A stretch of 42,663 bases of DNA, taken from assembly GCA_903825445.1 (NCBI GenBank), contig CAIKAS010000193.1, forward strand, positions 1 through 42,663. Direction: 5' to 3'. Numbering within the stretch: position 1 is the stretch's first letter; each line of letters begins with the position of its first letter. The DNA is from an uncultured Acidobacteriia bacterium (lineage in GTDB: Bacteria; Acidobacteriota; Terriglobia; Bryobacterales; Bryobacteraceae). This document shows, one piece after another, positions 15,559-22,638 of the stretch. Under the pieces are notes generated by a model that saw nothing but the letters and a program-made list of their open reading frames with translations, was not told where the DNA came from and ran no database searches. Made by a program: the position numbers and the translations under genes.

Positions 15559-16074
15559 ATGGCCCTCAAAACTCTGATTACAGAACAACAGATCCAGACC
15601 CGTATCGCGGAAATTGGCGCGCAGATCGATGCGGATTATCCCGAAGGCACGCTCTACCTGATCTGTATCCTCAAAGGAGCCTGTTTCTTCCTCGCCGATC
15701 TGGCTCGCGCTGTGAAACGCGACGCTTTCATTGAGTTCATGGGAATCTCCAGCTACGGCAAGGGCAAGACATCGTCGGGTGAAGTCAAGATTACCAAGGA
15801 TCTGGATATTTCACTTCAGGACGCCCACGTACTGATCGTGGAAGACATCATTGATAGTGGCGTCACGCTGAACTATCTGACTTCACTGCTGCAAACCCGT
15901 AAACCGAAATCGGTCAGGATCGCCACGCTGCTCGACAAGCCGGAACGAAGGATCCGGCACGTGGACGTCGCCTACGTCGGTTTCCAGATCCCGGATGAAT
16001 TCGTCGTGGGCTATGGTCTCGACTATGCGGAGCGATACAGGAACCTGCGGGAAGTCTGCATTTTAGAGCCGTAG
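15559..16074 (+). CDS. hpt: Hypoxanthine phosphoribosyltransferase
   Basis: A 171-residue type I phosphoribosyltransferase that makes IMP/GMP from hypoxanthine/guanine and PRPP (purine salvage, cytoplasm). The PRPP-binding motif is LIVEDIIDSGVTLNYL (acidic pair, then DSGVTL), the flexible-loop region is GISSYGKGKTSSGEVKI, and the C-terminal base-binding part contains PDEFVVGYGLDY. Length and order of motifs match bacterial Hpt. The upstream 200 bases hold no gene; no strong ribosome-binding site is visible before the ATG. Confidence 0.95.
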   Translation: MALKTLITEQQIQTRIAEIGAQIDADYPEGTLYLICILKGACFFLADLARAVKRDAFIEFMGISSYGKGKTSSGEVKITKDLDISLQDAHVLIVEDIIDSGVTLNYLTSLLQTRKPKSVRIATLLDKPERRIRHVDVAYVGFQIPDEFVVGYGLDYAERYRNLREVCILEP

Positions 16075-16109
16075 CTGTATAGGGGTGCGCAGCGATTCCG
16101 ACGCTGAAC

Positions 16110-16137
16110 GAATGGGCGCGCGGGGACGCCCTCATTC
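16110..16137. terminator. Possible bidirectional terminator hairpin
   Basis: GAATGGGCG pairs with CGCCCTCATTC apart from a two-base bulge, between the hpt stop and the convergent DUF4287 stop. The stem is GC-rich at the tip and a moderately T-rich stretch follows on the plus strand. Confidence 0.35.
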
Positions 16138-16345
16138 ACTTCCATTCTTTCAATCCTTTGAAGGTGGCGTAGATCGCCATTGCGTGGCCATGTCCTAATG
16201 CGTAGTCTTTCTTGAGCCAGGCGACAATTTCACCTGCGTTCACTCCCGGTTTGAGTAAGCCCTTTTCTTCGGCGCTCATCCTGAAGTCTTCAGGCGTTTT
16301 CCCGGTCTTCGCCTTGATGTTGTCAATGTATGCCTGAAATGAGAT
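16136..16345 (-). CDS. DUF4287 small protein with no normal start codon (ATC at the expected Met)
   Basis: The minus strand encodes 69 residues, ISFQAYIDNIKAKTGKTPED onward, ending GHAMAIYATFKGLKEWK. This is clearly the DUF4287 family of small cytoplasmic proteins, usually about 70 residues and starting MSFQAYIDN. The codon at the expected Met is ATC, and an in-frame TAA lies two codons upstream, so no ATG, GTG or TTG is available at the right place. Either ATC serves as a rare start, or translation begins at the internal ATG (residue 23), or the gene is newly broken. The rest of the frame is intact and well conserved. It follows the VOC gene by 9 bases and was probably part of that operon. 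Confidence 0.7.
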   Translation of the reverse strand: MSFQAYIDNIKAKTGKTPEDFRMSAEEKGLLKPGVNAGEIVAWLKKDYALGHGHAMAIYATFKGLKEWK

Positions 16346-16354
16346 GAGTTACTC

Positions 16355-16765
16355 TCAAGCCGCCGGGGTGCAGTTGATCATCCACGGCACGCCGAATTGA
16401 TCCACCAGCATGCCGAACCGCGCAGCGAAGAATGTCTCCTGTATTGGCATGCGTACGATCCCGCCTGCTGAAAGCGACCGGAACGCATGCTCCGCTTGCT
16501 CCGGAGTCTTGGTCTGCAGCGATACGGAGAAGCCTTGTGGTTTTTGGTAGCGGTCATCCGGGGCGTCGGAGCCCATCAGTACCGTGCCGCCCAGCGTCAT
16601 TTTGGCGTGAAGAATTTTCTCGCCCCACTCGGCCGGGATGTGCGCCCCGGCAGGCGTGCCTTCATGTGGAACCATGGCGTCGATTCTTCCGCCGAGCGAT
16701 TTCGCATAAAACGTGAAAGCGGCTTCGCAGTTTCCATTGAAATTCAGATAGGTATTGACTTCCAT
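16355..16765 (-). CDS. VOC-family (PhnB-like) protein
   Basis: A 136-residue protein of the vicinal-oxygen-chelate fold, PhnB/3-demethylubiquinone methyltransferase-like subgroup. Typical stretches are NTYLNFNGNCEAAFTFY, ILHAKMTLGGTVLMGSD, a VSLQTKTPEQAE helix start and the end FGMLVDQFGVPWMIN. A GAGGAGA ribosome-binding site lies about 9 bases before the ATG. The molecular function of this subgroup is poorly known; it is often found with DoxX-like and TetR genes, as here. It lies between the DoxX-like gene and the DUF4287 gene on the minus strand. Confidence 0.88.
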   Translation of the reverse strand: MEVNTYLNFNGNCEAAFTFYAKSLGGRIDAMVPHEGTPAGAHIPAEWGEKILHAKMTLGGTVLMGSDAPDDRYQKPQGFSVSLQTKTPEQAEHAFRSLSAGGIVRMPIQETFFAARFGMLVDQFGVPWMINCTPAA

Positions 16766-16780
16766 GAATCGTGTCTCCTC

Positions 16781-16820
16781 GTTTGGGTTGGATTAATAGT
16801 GTTTGGGTTGGATCACTAGT
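16781..16820. repeat. Perfectly abutting tandem duplication of a 20-mer
   Basis: Two adjacent 20-base units, both beginning GTTTGGGTTGGAT and ending TAGT, differ at only two positions. The second copy contains the stop codon of the DoxX-like gene (16816), so the duplication created or moved the spacer between DoxX-like and VOC genes. Confidence 0.85.
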
Positions 16821-17250
16821 GGTCTGTAACCAGAGTGGTTTCTTTGTCGAGCAACAGGCCCCGCAGCCGGCGATCCCGCAGCCAGGGGCCAGCCCACACT
16901 GCGGCAGCGAAGAGTACGGGGAAGATCGTCTCGAAGAGTCCGGACCCCGCACGCACGTTGCTGGCGACCGCGCCGCCCAGATAACCTGTCAGCAAAACGG
17001 CGCCCACTAAGCTAGCCCGTGGAATGAGATAAACCACGGTGCAGATTATCAGCGCGATGCCGATGCCGCTAAGTGTGGATACGGGATACGCTAGTCGAAC
17101 GTTTGCCTCCAGCACCTGCGCTGGTTTGACAATTTTCATGACGGCATCCATCAACATGAACAGCGCGGTCAGAACGGTGAGGATTCTTCCTGTGAATATC
17201 ATTTTCTTTGTTGAACCTCCGGTGGCTCCGGCAGTTTGCATAAGCCTCAT
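16816..17250 (-). CDS. DoxX-like small membrane protein
   Basis: A 144-residue protein with four predicted membrane helices: about 18-36 (FTGRILTVLTALFMLMDAV), 58-77 (STLSGIGIALIICTVVYLI), 80-95 (SLVGAVLLTGYLGGAV) and 105-122 (LFETIFPVLFAAAVWAG). The pattern matches the DoxX-like family (DoxX_2). The start is ambiguous between ATG 17250, ATG 17241 and ATG 17202, all near GGAGG-type sequences; the last lies just before the first helix. The gene is divergent from the TetR gene, and two palindromic operators lie between them, so it is very likely repressed by that TetR protein. The substrate is unknown. Confidence 0.82.
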   Translation of the reverse strand: MRLMQTAGATGGSTKKMIFTGRILTVLTALFMLMDAVMKIVKPAQVLEANVRLAYPVSTLSGIGIALIICTVVYLIPRASLVGAVLLTGYLGGAVASNVRAGSGLFETIFPVLFAAAVWAGPWLRDRRLRGLLLDKETTLVTDH

Positions 17251-17288
17251 CTCCTCCGCCGTTGTGGCGGACTATCTTGACATTGAGT

Positions 17289-17305
17289 TACTAAACCGTG
17301 TAGTT
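17289..17305. promoter_or_regulatory. TetR-type operator, distal copy
   Basis: TACTAAACCGTGTAGTT is a near-palindrome of the form ACTAAAC-C-GTnTAGT. It lies in the divergent DoxX-like/tetR promoter region, with its centre 19 bases from the centre of the second copy. Confidence 0.7.
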
Positions 17306-17307
17306 TT

Positions 17308-17324
17308 TACTAAACGGTATAGTA
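17308..17324. promoter_or_regulatory. TetR-type operator, proximal copy
   Basis: TACTAAACGGTATAGTA is a 17-base near-palindrome with one mismatched pair. It matches the neighbouring copy at 17289-17305 and lies 34 bases before the tetR start. Two TetR dimers could bind side by side and repress both directions. Confidence 0.75.
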
Positions 17325-17358
17325 AAATATTGGGCGGATCCTGTCAAGGAGAAATTTG

Positions 17359-18075
17359 ATGGAAGCGAATTCGAGCAGTCGATCAGACCGCAAACGGAAG
17401 GCGCTGTTGTTGGCGGCAACAGAAGTTTTCCTCGATAAGGGCTTTGACGGAACGAGCATGGATGATGTTGCCGCCAGGGCCGCCGTCTCCAAGCCAACGG
17501 TCTACAAGTACTTCTCCGATAAGGAAAGGCTCTTCGCCGAGATTGTCCTCGCCACAACCAGCCAGGTGGATGATCTGGTCCGTTTAGTCGTCGAAACTAT
17601 GGATGATCAGCCTGGGGTAGAGGCGAGCCTGACTCTGCTGGCCCGTCGTTTCATCGCCGCAATCATGCAGCCCCGCGTGTTACGACTACGCCGTCTGGTC
17701 ATCGCCAATGCCGACCGTTTCCCCGACGTTGGTCGAAGTTGGTATGAGCAAGGCTTCGAGCGCGTGCTCGCCACGCTGGCCGCCAGTTTCAAGAGCCTTG
17801 CCGACCGCAGGATTCTGGGGCCCGGGGACCCGCTCCTGGCAGCCAACCATTTCGTAGGATTGCTGCTTTGGATACCGGTGAACAAGGCAATGTTTACCGG
17901 GGACCATCACGCATCCACTGATGACCTCGAACTTTGCGCTGAAGCCGCTGTCCGCGCTTTTCTGAACGGTTATGGCACGTCAGAACGAGTGCCAGCGAAA
18001 TCCCCGAAGCCTTACCCTAAACCCGCATCCCGCAAGAACCGCGCCGATTCCTCCGGCGGAGTCGGATTGATATAA
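17359..18075 (+). CDS. TetR/AcrR-family transcriptional repressor
   Basis: A 238-residue regulator. The N-terminal helix-turn-helix domain spans about residues 10-60: ALLLAATEVFLDKGFDGTSM, DDVAARAAVSKPTVYKYFSD and KERLFAEIV are classic TetR. The C-terminal ligand domain resembles the AefR/TetR_C group (LRRLVIANADRFPDVGRSWY). The start is ATG 17359, with AAGGAG 8 bases upstream; the preceding in-frame TTG is rejected. It probably represses itself and the divergent DoxX-like/VOC genes through the two operators. The last 64 bases overlap the 3' end of galT on the other strand, and the C-terminal tail is Lys/Pro/Ser-rich beyond the usual family end. Confidence 0.92.
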   Translation: MEANSSSRSDRKRKALLLAATEVFLDKGFDGTSMDDVAARAAVSKPTVYKYFSDKERLFAEIVLATTSQVDDLVRLVVETMDDQPGVEASLTLLARRFIAAIMQPRVLRLRRLVIANADRFPDVGRSWYEQGFERVLATLAASFKSLADRRILGPGDPLLAANHFVGLLLWIPVNKAMFTGDHHASTDDLELCAEAAVRAFLNGYGTSERVPAKSPKPYPKPASRKNRADSSGGVGLI

Positions 18076-19016
18076 AAGCCCGTCCCAAATTCGAACCCAG
18101 CAACCCGTGTCAGCTTCGGAATGATCTCAATATGCCAGTGATAGTGCGGGTTTGAGGCGTCCTGGAGTGGTGCCGTGTGCACCAGCAGGTTGAATGGCGG
18201 TCGCTCCAGCGTGCGTTCCAGTTTTCGCAGCGTTGTCTTAAGCACCCACGCCAGGTTGTTTAACTGTGGCCCACCCGATTCCTCAAAGTGAGACTGATGC
18301 TTCTTTGGCAGAATCCACGTCTCAAACGGAAACCGCGCTGCATACGGCTCTACCACCAGGAACTGATCCGTCTCCGTCACCACCCGGACTCCAGCCTTCA
18401 TTTCCTGCCGGATCATGTCGCAGAAAATGCAGCGCTCTTTGATTTCGTAGTAGCGTTGAGCGACGTGCAGTTCCTCCTGTACGCGCTTCGGTACCACTGG
18501 CAGTGCGATCAGTTGAGAATGGGTGTGCTCCAGTTGTGCTCCAGCGCCTTCGCCGTAGTTCTTGAACATCATCACGTATCGCAGACGATGATCGTTGCGC
18601 AGATCCCGCGCTCTTTCGCGAAACTCCCAAAGCACCTGCTCGATGGAAGACTCCGCCAGTTCCGTCATGCTGAGCACATGCTCCGGCGATTCGATCACCA
18701 TTTCGTGGGCGCCAATCCCTTCCATCCGATCGAACAGGCCTTCACCTTCCCGTTGCAACTCGCCCTCAACGCGAAGAACGGGAAACTTGCTTGGCACCAC
18801 GCGCAGAGACCATCCTGGCTGGTTCGCCCCCGAACCGCTGCGATGCGCCAGTAACTCGGGCGGTGTCTTATCTTCATGGCCCGTGCAGAATGGGCACGGT
18901 TTCTCCGAACGAACACTCGGTACCGATTCCCGTACGAAGTCTCCTGGGCGGCGCGCTCGGTCACTGGCGATGATGACCCAGCGGTCTGAAATCGGATCCT
19001 TGCGAAGTTCGGGCAT
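18012..19016 (-). CDS. galT: Galactose-1-phosphate uridylyltransferase
   Basis: A 334-residue GalT: UDP-glucose + galactose-1-phosphate exchange in the Leloir pathway (cytoplasm). Visible are LRKDPISDRWVIIA, the zinc-site CPFC, PSKFPVL, GAHEMVIESPEH and the active-site HTHSQ, where the His-x-His is kept and the usual HPHGQ is varied. Further on are the second-domain CIFCDM, WILPKKHQSHFEE and HYHWHIEIIPK. Length is normal. The gene is alone on the minus strand; its 3' end overlaps the tetR gene by 64 bases, so the C-terminal residues of the two proteins share DNA on opposite strands. Confidence 0.95.
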   Translation of the reverse strand: MPELRKDPISDRWVIIASDRARRPGDFVRESVPSVRSEKPCPFCTGHEDKTPPELLAHRSGSGANQPGWSLRVVPSKFPVLRVEGELQREGEGLFDRMEGIGAHEMVIESPEHVLSMTELAESSIEQVLWEFRERARDLRNDHRLRYVMMFKNYGEGAGAQLEHTHSQLIALPVVPKRVQEELHVAQRYYEIKERCIFCDMIRQEMKAGVRVVTETDQFLVVEPYAARFPFETWILPKKHQSHFEESGGPQLNNLAWVLKTTLRKLERTLERPPFNLLVHTAPLQDASNPHYHWHIEIIPKLTRVAGFEFGTGFYINPTPPEESARFLRDAGLG

Positions 19017-19213
19017 GCTCGAAGAAATTCCACTATAGCGGGTATTGTTGCGTCTGCGTTACTTCGAGCCCCGAGTCCCGAGTCACATCCTCGCCGGATT
19101 TATTTTTGGCCCCCGGTATCTCACTGACTTCATGACCATTGCGCGCATCCTCGCCACTGTTAGCACATTCAATTCCCCGCGTTCGCGTTACCGGACCTGC
19201 TACATTCCAGTCA

Positions 19214-19253
19214 GATCTTATCCGTATTCATCTGCGTCCATCTGTGGCCAAAT
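19214..19253. repeat. Dispersed-type repeat with 10-base period
   Basis: Within the 270-base gene-free stretch between galT and yraN, three imperfect 10-mers follow each other: TCCGTATTCA, TCTGCGTCCA and TCTGTGGCCA (19221-19250). The pattern resembles the ATCCGTGTTCATCTGTG-type sequence that I recall from intergenic regions of many environmental bacteria. A T6 run (19261-19266) follows. Just upstream, at 19070-19083, a CCGAGTC unit is also tandemly repeated. No promoter or RNA gene is apparent in this stretch. Confidence 0.5.
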
Positions 19254-19287
19254 GGGTTCGTTTTTTCGAATCGCATTTTTCGCCCGG

Positions 19288-19701
19288 TCAGACTGGCGGA
19301 AACGCGTCCCGAAAATGCTCGATCCTGTCGCCGGTGATGCCGATCACGTCGAAGCGAACGCGTTCCGGATCCGCTTTCGCCCGCCTCACGTAATCTCTGG
19401 CTGCCCGCCGGAGTGCCAGAATTTTGTCAGTATCCACGTCTCGTTCCGGCTTGTTCCACTTGTCGGTTTGGCGCGATTTTACTTCGACAAAAACCAGGAT
19501 GTCGCCGCCCACCGATTTCTCAACGGCCACCAGATCAATTTCGCCTCCGCCCTGCGGCGGACGCCAGTTTCGGGCAACAATCAGGAGTCCGGTTCGGCGG
19601 AGGTAGCGATGTGCGAGGTCTTCCCCGCGCTTGCCGACGTCAGCGTGATGCCGGTAACGCAGTCGGTCGGCCAGCCGGTACAGCGGGGCCAAGGGGTTCA
19701 A
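19288..19701 (-). CDS. yraN: YraN/UPF0102 family nuclease-like protein
   Basis: A 137-residue protein of the restriction-endonuclease-like fold. Core residues are seen in GKRGEDLAHRYL, the GGEIDLVAVE strand (Asp), and VFVEVKSRQ (Glu-x-Lys), followed by DKILALRRAARDYV and RFDVIGI. The family is widely conserved, and a nuclease role, sometimes linked to recombination or Holliday-junction handling, is inferred rather than proven. The start is TTG 19701 with GGAG about 9 bases upstream. It overlaps the 3' end of the upstream methyltransferase gene by 62 bases in another frame, so the two are probably co-transcribed. Confidence 0.88.
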   Translation of the reverse strand: MNPLAPLYRLADRLRYRHHADVGKRGEDLAHRYLRRTGLLIVARNWRPPQGGGEIDLVAVEKSVGGDILVFVEVKSRQTDKWNKPERDVDTDKILALRRAARDYVRRAKADPERVRFDVIGITGDRIEHFRDAFPPV

Positions 19702-20215
19702 ATTCGAACTCCATCGATTTGCCCCGCACCACGTAACACAAGTAATGCTCCCAAAACCGCCGGAAGCGAGGGAAAGTATTCACGAGAAGTTCGAGGCCTA
19801 GACATCTCCAAAAGGATAGTAGCCGGACTCGGACAAAAATCTCACGGAATTTTGCTTTGGTGTAGTATCCGAATCCAGCGTCGTTAGGTCCGAAGTAGCG
19901 GAAACTGAAGCTGTTCAGGTGATGCTTGTGGGTGGGATCGCAGAAGGAACTGAAGTCCGTGTAGTGAGGCGTCTCGATTCTCACTCGACCGCCGGGACGC
20001 ACCAACCGGTGGAATTCCTCCATGGCACGGATCACATCCGTCAGATGTTCGATGACGTGAATCGCCCGCAAGCTGTCGAACGAGGCATCAGCGAAAGGAT
20101 ACGGAAACCGGTCCAGGTCACAGAGGACGTCTGCGGCTGTCGCTGGGTTGATGTCGATCCCCAGCGCGCCCTTGTACTTGTTAACCCCGCAGCCGACATC
20201 GAGAGTTCTCTGCAC
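19640..20215 (-). CDS. SAM-dependent methyltransferase
   Basis: A 191-residue class I methyltransferase (Methyltransf_11-like). It starts directly with the SAM loop TLDVGCGVNKYKGALGIDIN. AIHVIEHLTDV is the post-motif segment and LVRPGGRVRIETPHYTD the later strand. The middle contains an aromatic-rich segment (HHLNSFSFRYFGPNDAGFGY). It is 27 bases downstream of the outer-membrane protein gene and overlaps yraN. The substrate is unknown; similar proteins occur in surface-glycan clusters. Confidence 0.82.
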   Translation of the reverse strand: MQRTLDVGCGVNKYKGALGIDINPATAADVLCDLDRFPYPFADASFDSLRAIHVIEHLTDVIRAMEEFHRLVRPGGRVRIETPHYTDFSSFCDPTHKHHLNSFSFRYFGPNDAGFGYYTKAKFREIFVRVRLLSFWRCLGLELLVNTFPRFRRFWEHYLCYVVRGKSMEFEFEPLGPAVPAGRPTALPASR

Positions 20216-20242
20216 AGGTTCCCGTCCGTTCCGCGTCCGGCT

Positions 20243-21178
20243 CTACTGCCAGTGCCAGCGGATTCCGATAAATGGTGTAATGAAACTGCCGGTTTCGTAC
20301 TCTTCCTTCTGTGGCGTTGTCTTGAAGTGCAGGTCTTTCACGCCAGCAAGGAACTCAAGGTTTTTTTTGCGCACGGACAAAGTAGCCGCCGCATCGTACA
20401 AGTCGGCGTGGTGGGGGAAACCGAATCCTGCGCCTTCCACCCGGAAAAGCACATGCGGGGAAACGGCATACTCGGTGGCCAAACCGAATTCCGGAAACAT
20501 AATGAAATTGGTTCCGATGTTGTAGCTCGAACCCGGGAGCCCGGCCGTCGCGTCTTCACTTGCGGAATCTACCGACTGCGTGACGCTGATGTAGCGTATT
20601 CCATAAATGGATTTCAAGCGCAGGCGCGGAACCGGAAATTTCTCGGGGAACAGCAGATCGTCCAGATAGATACGGCCGGTGATGATGTGATACGTGGTGT
20701 GAATCGTATCACCGGCGAGGAAGTTATACGTGTCAACGTACGTTGGCGCTCCCAGTGTCTGGTCGGCCCAGCCGTGATATCGCTGGAACTCAGCATAGAG
20801 TGTTCCGGTTCGCGTAATCGGAATTGAAAACTCGTACTGGACTATCGCCTTGTAAGGTTGTCCGATGTTGAACAGATCTTCATAGTAGTTGCTCGTGGCC
20901 GCAGCATTTCCACCCCGGATGCTCGGACCTGCATAACTAACATTCGAAAGCACGTATGCGCCGAACGTCATGGTGCGGGGATCCGGATAATCCGGTTCTT
21001 TTGATACTGGCGGCAGCGCTGGTGGGGCGGCCGTGGTGGGTGGTTGTGCACTGGGTGGTGCCGGGGCAGCGACTGGCGGAGCTTGCTGCGAAAAAGACGG
21101 CGAAACGCTCAATAACAGCGCCGACACGAGGCACACTGCCGAAACGGGCACACGAATAGAGAGAAAGCGGATACTCAA
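20243..21178 (-). CDS. Outer-membrane beta-barrel protein with Pro/Ala-rich linker
   Basis: About 311 residues. The start is placed at TTG 21178, where GAGGAG lies 4-5 bases upstream and a clean signal peptide follows (IRFLSIRVPVSAVCLVSALL, cut near SFSQ). The frame itself is open to 21241. A Pro/Ala-rich linker of about 40 residues precedes the domain. The remainder shows repeated amphipathic strands rich in Tyr/Phe/Gly (YAEFQRYHGWAD, LRLKSIYGIRYISV, FEFG/FGLATEYAVS) and ends in FIGIRWHWQ with an aromatic C-terminal region, typical of outer-membrane barrels. No specific substrate is indicated. Confidence 0.7.
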   Translation of the reverse strand: MSIRFLSIRVPVSAVCLVSALLLSVSPSFSQQAPPVAAPAPPSAQPPTTAAPPALPPVSKEPDYPDPRTMTFGAYVLSNVSYAGPSIRGGNAAATSNYYEDLFNIGQPYKAIVQYEFSIPITRTGTLYAEFQRYHGWADQTLGAPTYVDTYNFLAGDTIHTTYHIITGRIYLDDLLFPEKFPVPRLRLKSIYGIRYISVTQSVDSASEDATAGLPGSSYNIGTNFIMFPEFGLATEYAVSPHVLFRVEGAGFGFPHHADLYDAAATLSVRKKNLEFLAGVKDLHFKTTPQKEEYETGSFITPFIGIRWHWQ

Positions 21179-21357
21179 AATACTCCTCACCGGTTGTTTT
21201 TCCTGGGACGGGCGGGGAACACCGTGAAGTTCCGCACCCACTTGTCAAATTGTATACGTTGCCCAGGTGCCGCCGGTTGCGTGACATTCTGCGTGATATC
21301 GCTGCGCGGCGTTGTGGCTCTTCCCGGCGCGGACGCTCGGGTGGTAAATTGGCTCTC

Positions 21358-22581
21358 ATGCCCAAGAGCTTCTATGGCCGGTGGATTGTGCTGGCGTCGT
21401 GCCTGACCTTCGGAATTTCCGTTGGACTGCCGTACTACAACATGCCCTTCTTCTACGACTACTATAAGAAGGCCTTCCACTGGCAGTTGCACGACATTAC
21501 TTTGGGCTTCCCGTTGGCCGCGCTGCTGACTCTATGGGTCGGACCATTGCTGGTGCCCCGATTCAGTCCCCGCAAGCTGTTGATTGCAGGCACCGCGCTG
21601 ACTCTGGTGGCATTTCTGGGCTTCAGCCAGATGACCGGCAACATCATGGTCTACTACTTCCTCTGGTTTCTGTACACCTTTGGCTACATTCTGTCTGGGC
21701 CCATCCCGCACCAGATCATGGTTTCCCAGTGGTTTCGACGCAATCGTGGTTCCGCCATGGGCATCGTTTACGTCGGTGTCGCCATCGTAGGAGCCCAGGG
21801 ACCGAAGCTTGTCAAACCTCTGGCCGAACACTACTCGTTCCGTACCGCCCTGATGGCGATCGGTTTTGTCATGGTGGCGGCCTGGCCGATCGCATGGTTT
21901 GTCCAAAAAAACCGGCCGTCTGATATTGGGCAGTTCCCTGATGGGGACGCGCAGGCGCCCGCCGAAAGCCACATCGAACAGCGCAGCTTCGGCTACCTTC
22001 TCAGTCAGCGCTCGTTTTGGCTGTTGCTGATTGGGAGCTTCTGTTCTATCGGCGCCATCGGGGCTATTAACCAGCACATGAAGCTGGTCTTCGCCGAAGA
22101 GGGCTTCAATAACCAGTCCCAGCTGAATACGGTCTGGAGCACTGCAACCACGTGGATTCTCTACTCCAGCATCGCCGGGCGTCTCCTCATCGGCCGTTTC
22201 GCCGACACACTATCCATGAAATGGGTGATGACGGCGACGTACTTTATCGCCGCCGCGACTATCCCGTTGCTGTTGTCTGTGACTCCGTCGGGCAGCCCGT
22301 ATTTCTTCGCGATCGTCTTCGGTTTCGCCATGGGCGCCGACTATATGCTGATTCCGCTCATGGCGGCGAAGCAGTTTGGCGTCAACTCACTGGCTCGATC
22401 CATGGCGATCATCCTGCCTGTGAACACAATCGGCCAGACATGGGTGCCACTCGGTGTTTCATTGCTGCGCGAAAAGTTCGGCAGCTATGCCGTACCGATG
22501 AACGTGGTTCTGGGTATTGCCGCGGTAGGCGCCGTTGCCATTTTGCTCTTGCCGCGCGACGAAGTGGTCAGCCGGAGTTAA
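21358..22581 (+). CDS. MFS transporter (oxalate/formate antiporter-like)
   Basis: A 407-residue, about 12-helix major-facilitator protein. It opens with FYGRWIVLASCLTFGISVGL, as in the monocarboxylate/OFA-type branch. The loop 2-3 region is less conserved, while the central half contains FRRNRGSAMGIVYVGVAIVG, a variant of the family signature. The second half has RLLIGRFADTL, matching the R-x-x-x-G-R-x-x-D motif. ATG 21358 is chosen because the family begins here; upstream codons from 21250 look like non-coding Arg/Cys-rich sequence. Substrate is likely a small organic acid, by family only. It is divergent from the outer-membrane gene. Confidence 0.85.
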   Translation: MPKSFYGRWIVLASCLTFGISVGLPYYNMPFFYDYYKKAFHWQLHDITLGFPLAALLTLWVGPLLVPRFSPRKLLIAGTALTLVAFLGFSQMTGNIMVYYFLWFLYTFGYILSGPIPHQIMVSQWFRRNRGSAMGIVYVGVAIVGAQGPKLVKPLAEHYSFRTALMAIGFVMVAAWPIAWFVQKNRPSDIGQFPDGDAQAPAESHIEQRSFGYLLSQRSFWLLLIGSFCSIGAIGAINQHMKLVFAEEGFNNQSQLNTVWSTATTWILYSSIAGRLLIGRFADTLSMKWVMTATYFIAAATIPLLLSVTPSGSPYFFAIVFGFAMGADYMLIPLMAAKQFGVNSLARSMAIILPVNTIGQTWVPLGVSLLREKFGSYAVPMNVVLGIAAVGAVAILLLPRDEVVSRS

Positions 22582-22638
22582 GCGGTGCTGAAATAGTTGG
22601 CCGGTTCCGGATGATATCCTAGCCGTTTACCACTCAGA

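Noticed and set aside
19919..20827. 302-codon open frame on the plus strand
   Set aside because: It is antisense to the methyltransferase and outer-membrane protein genes, whose motifs and signal peptide are convincing; its translation shows no recognisable domain.
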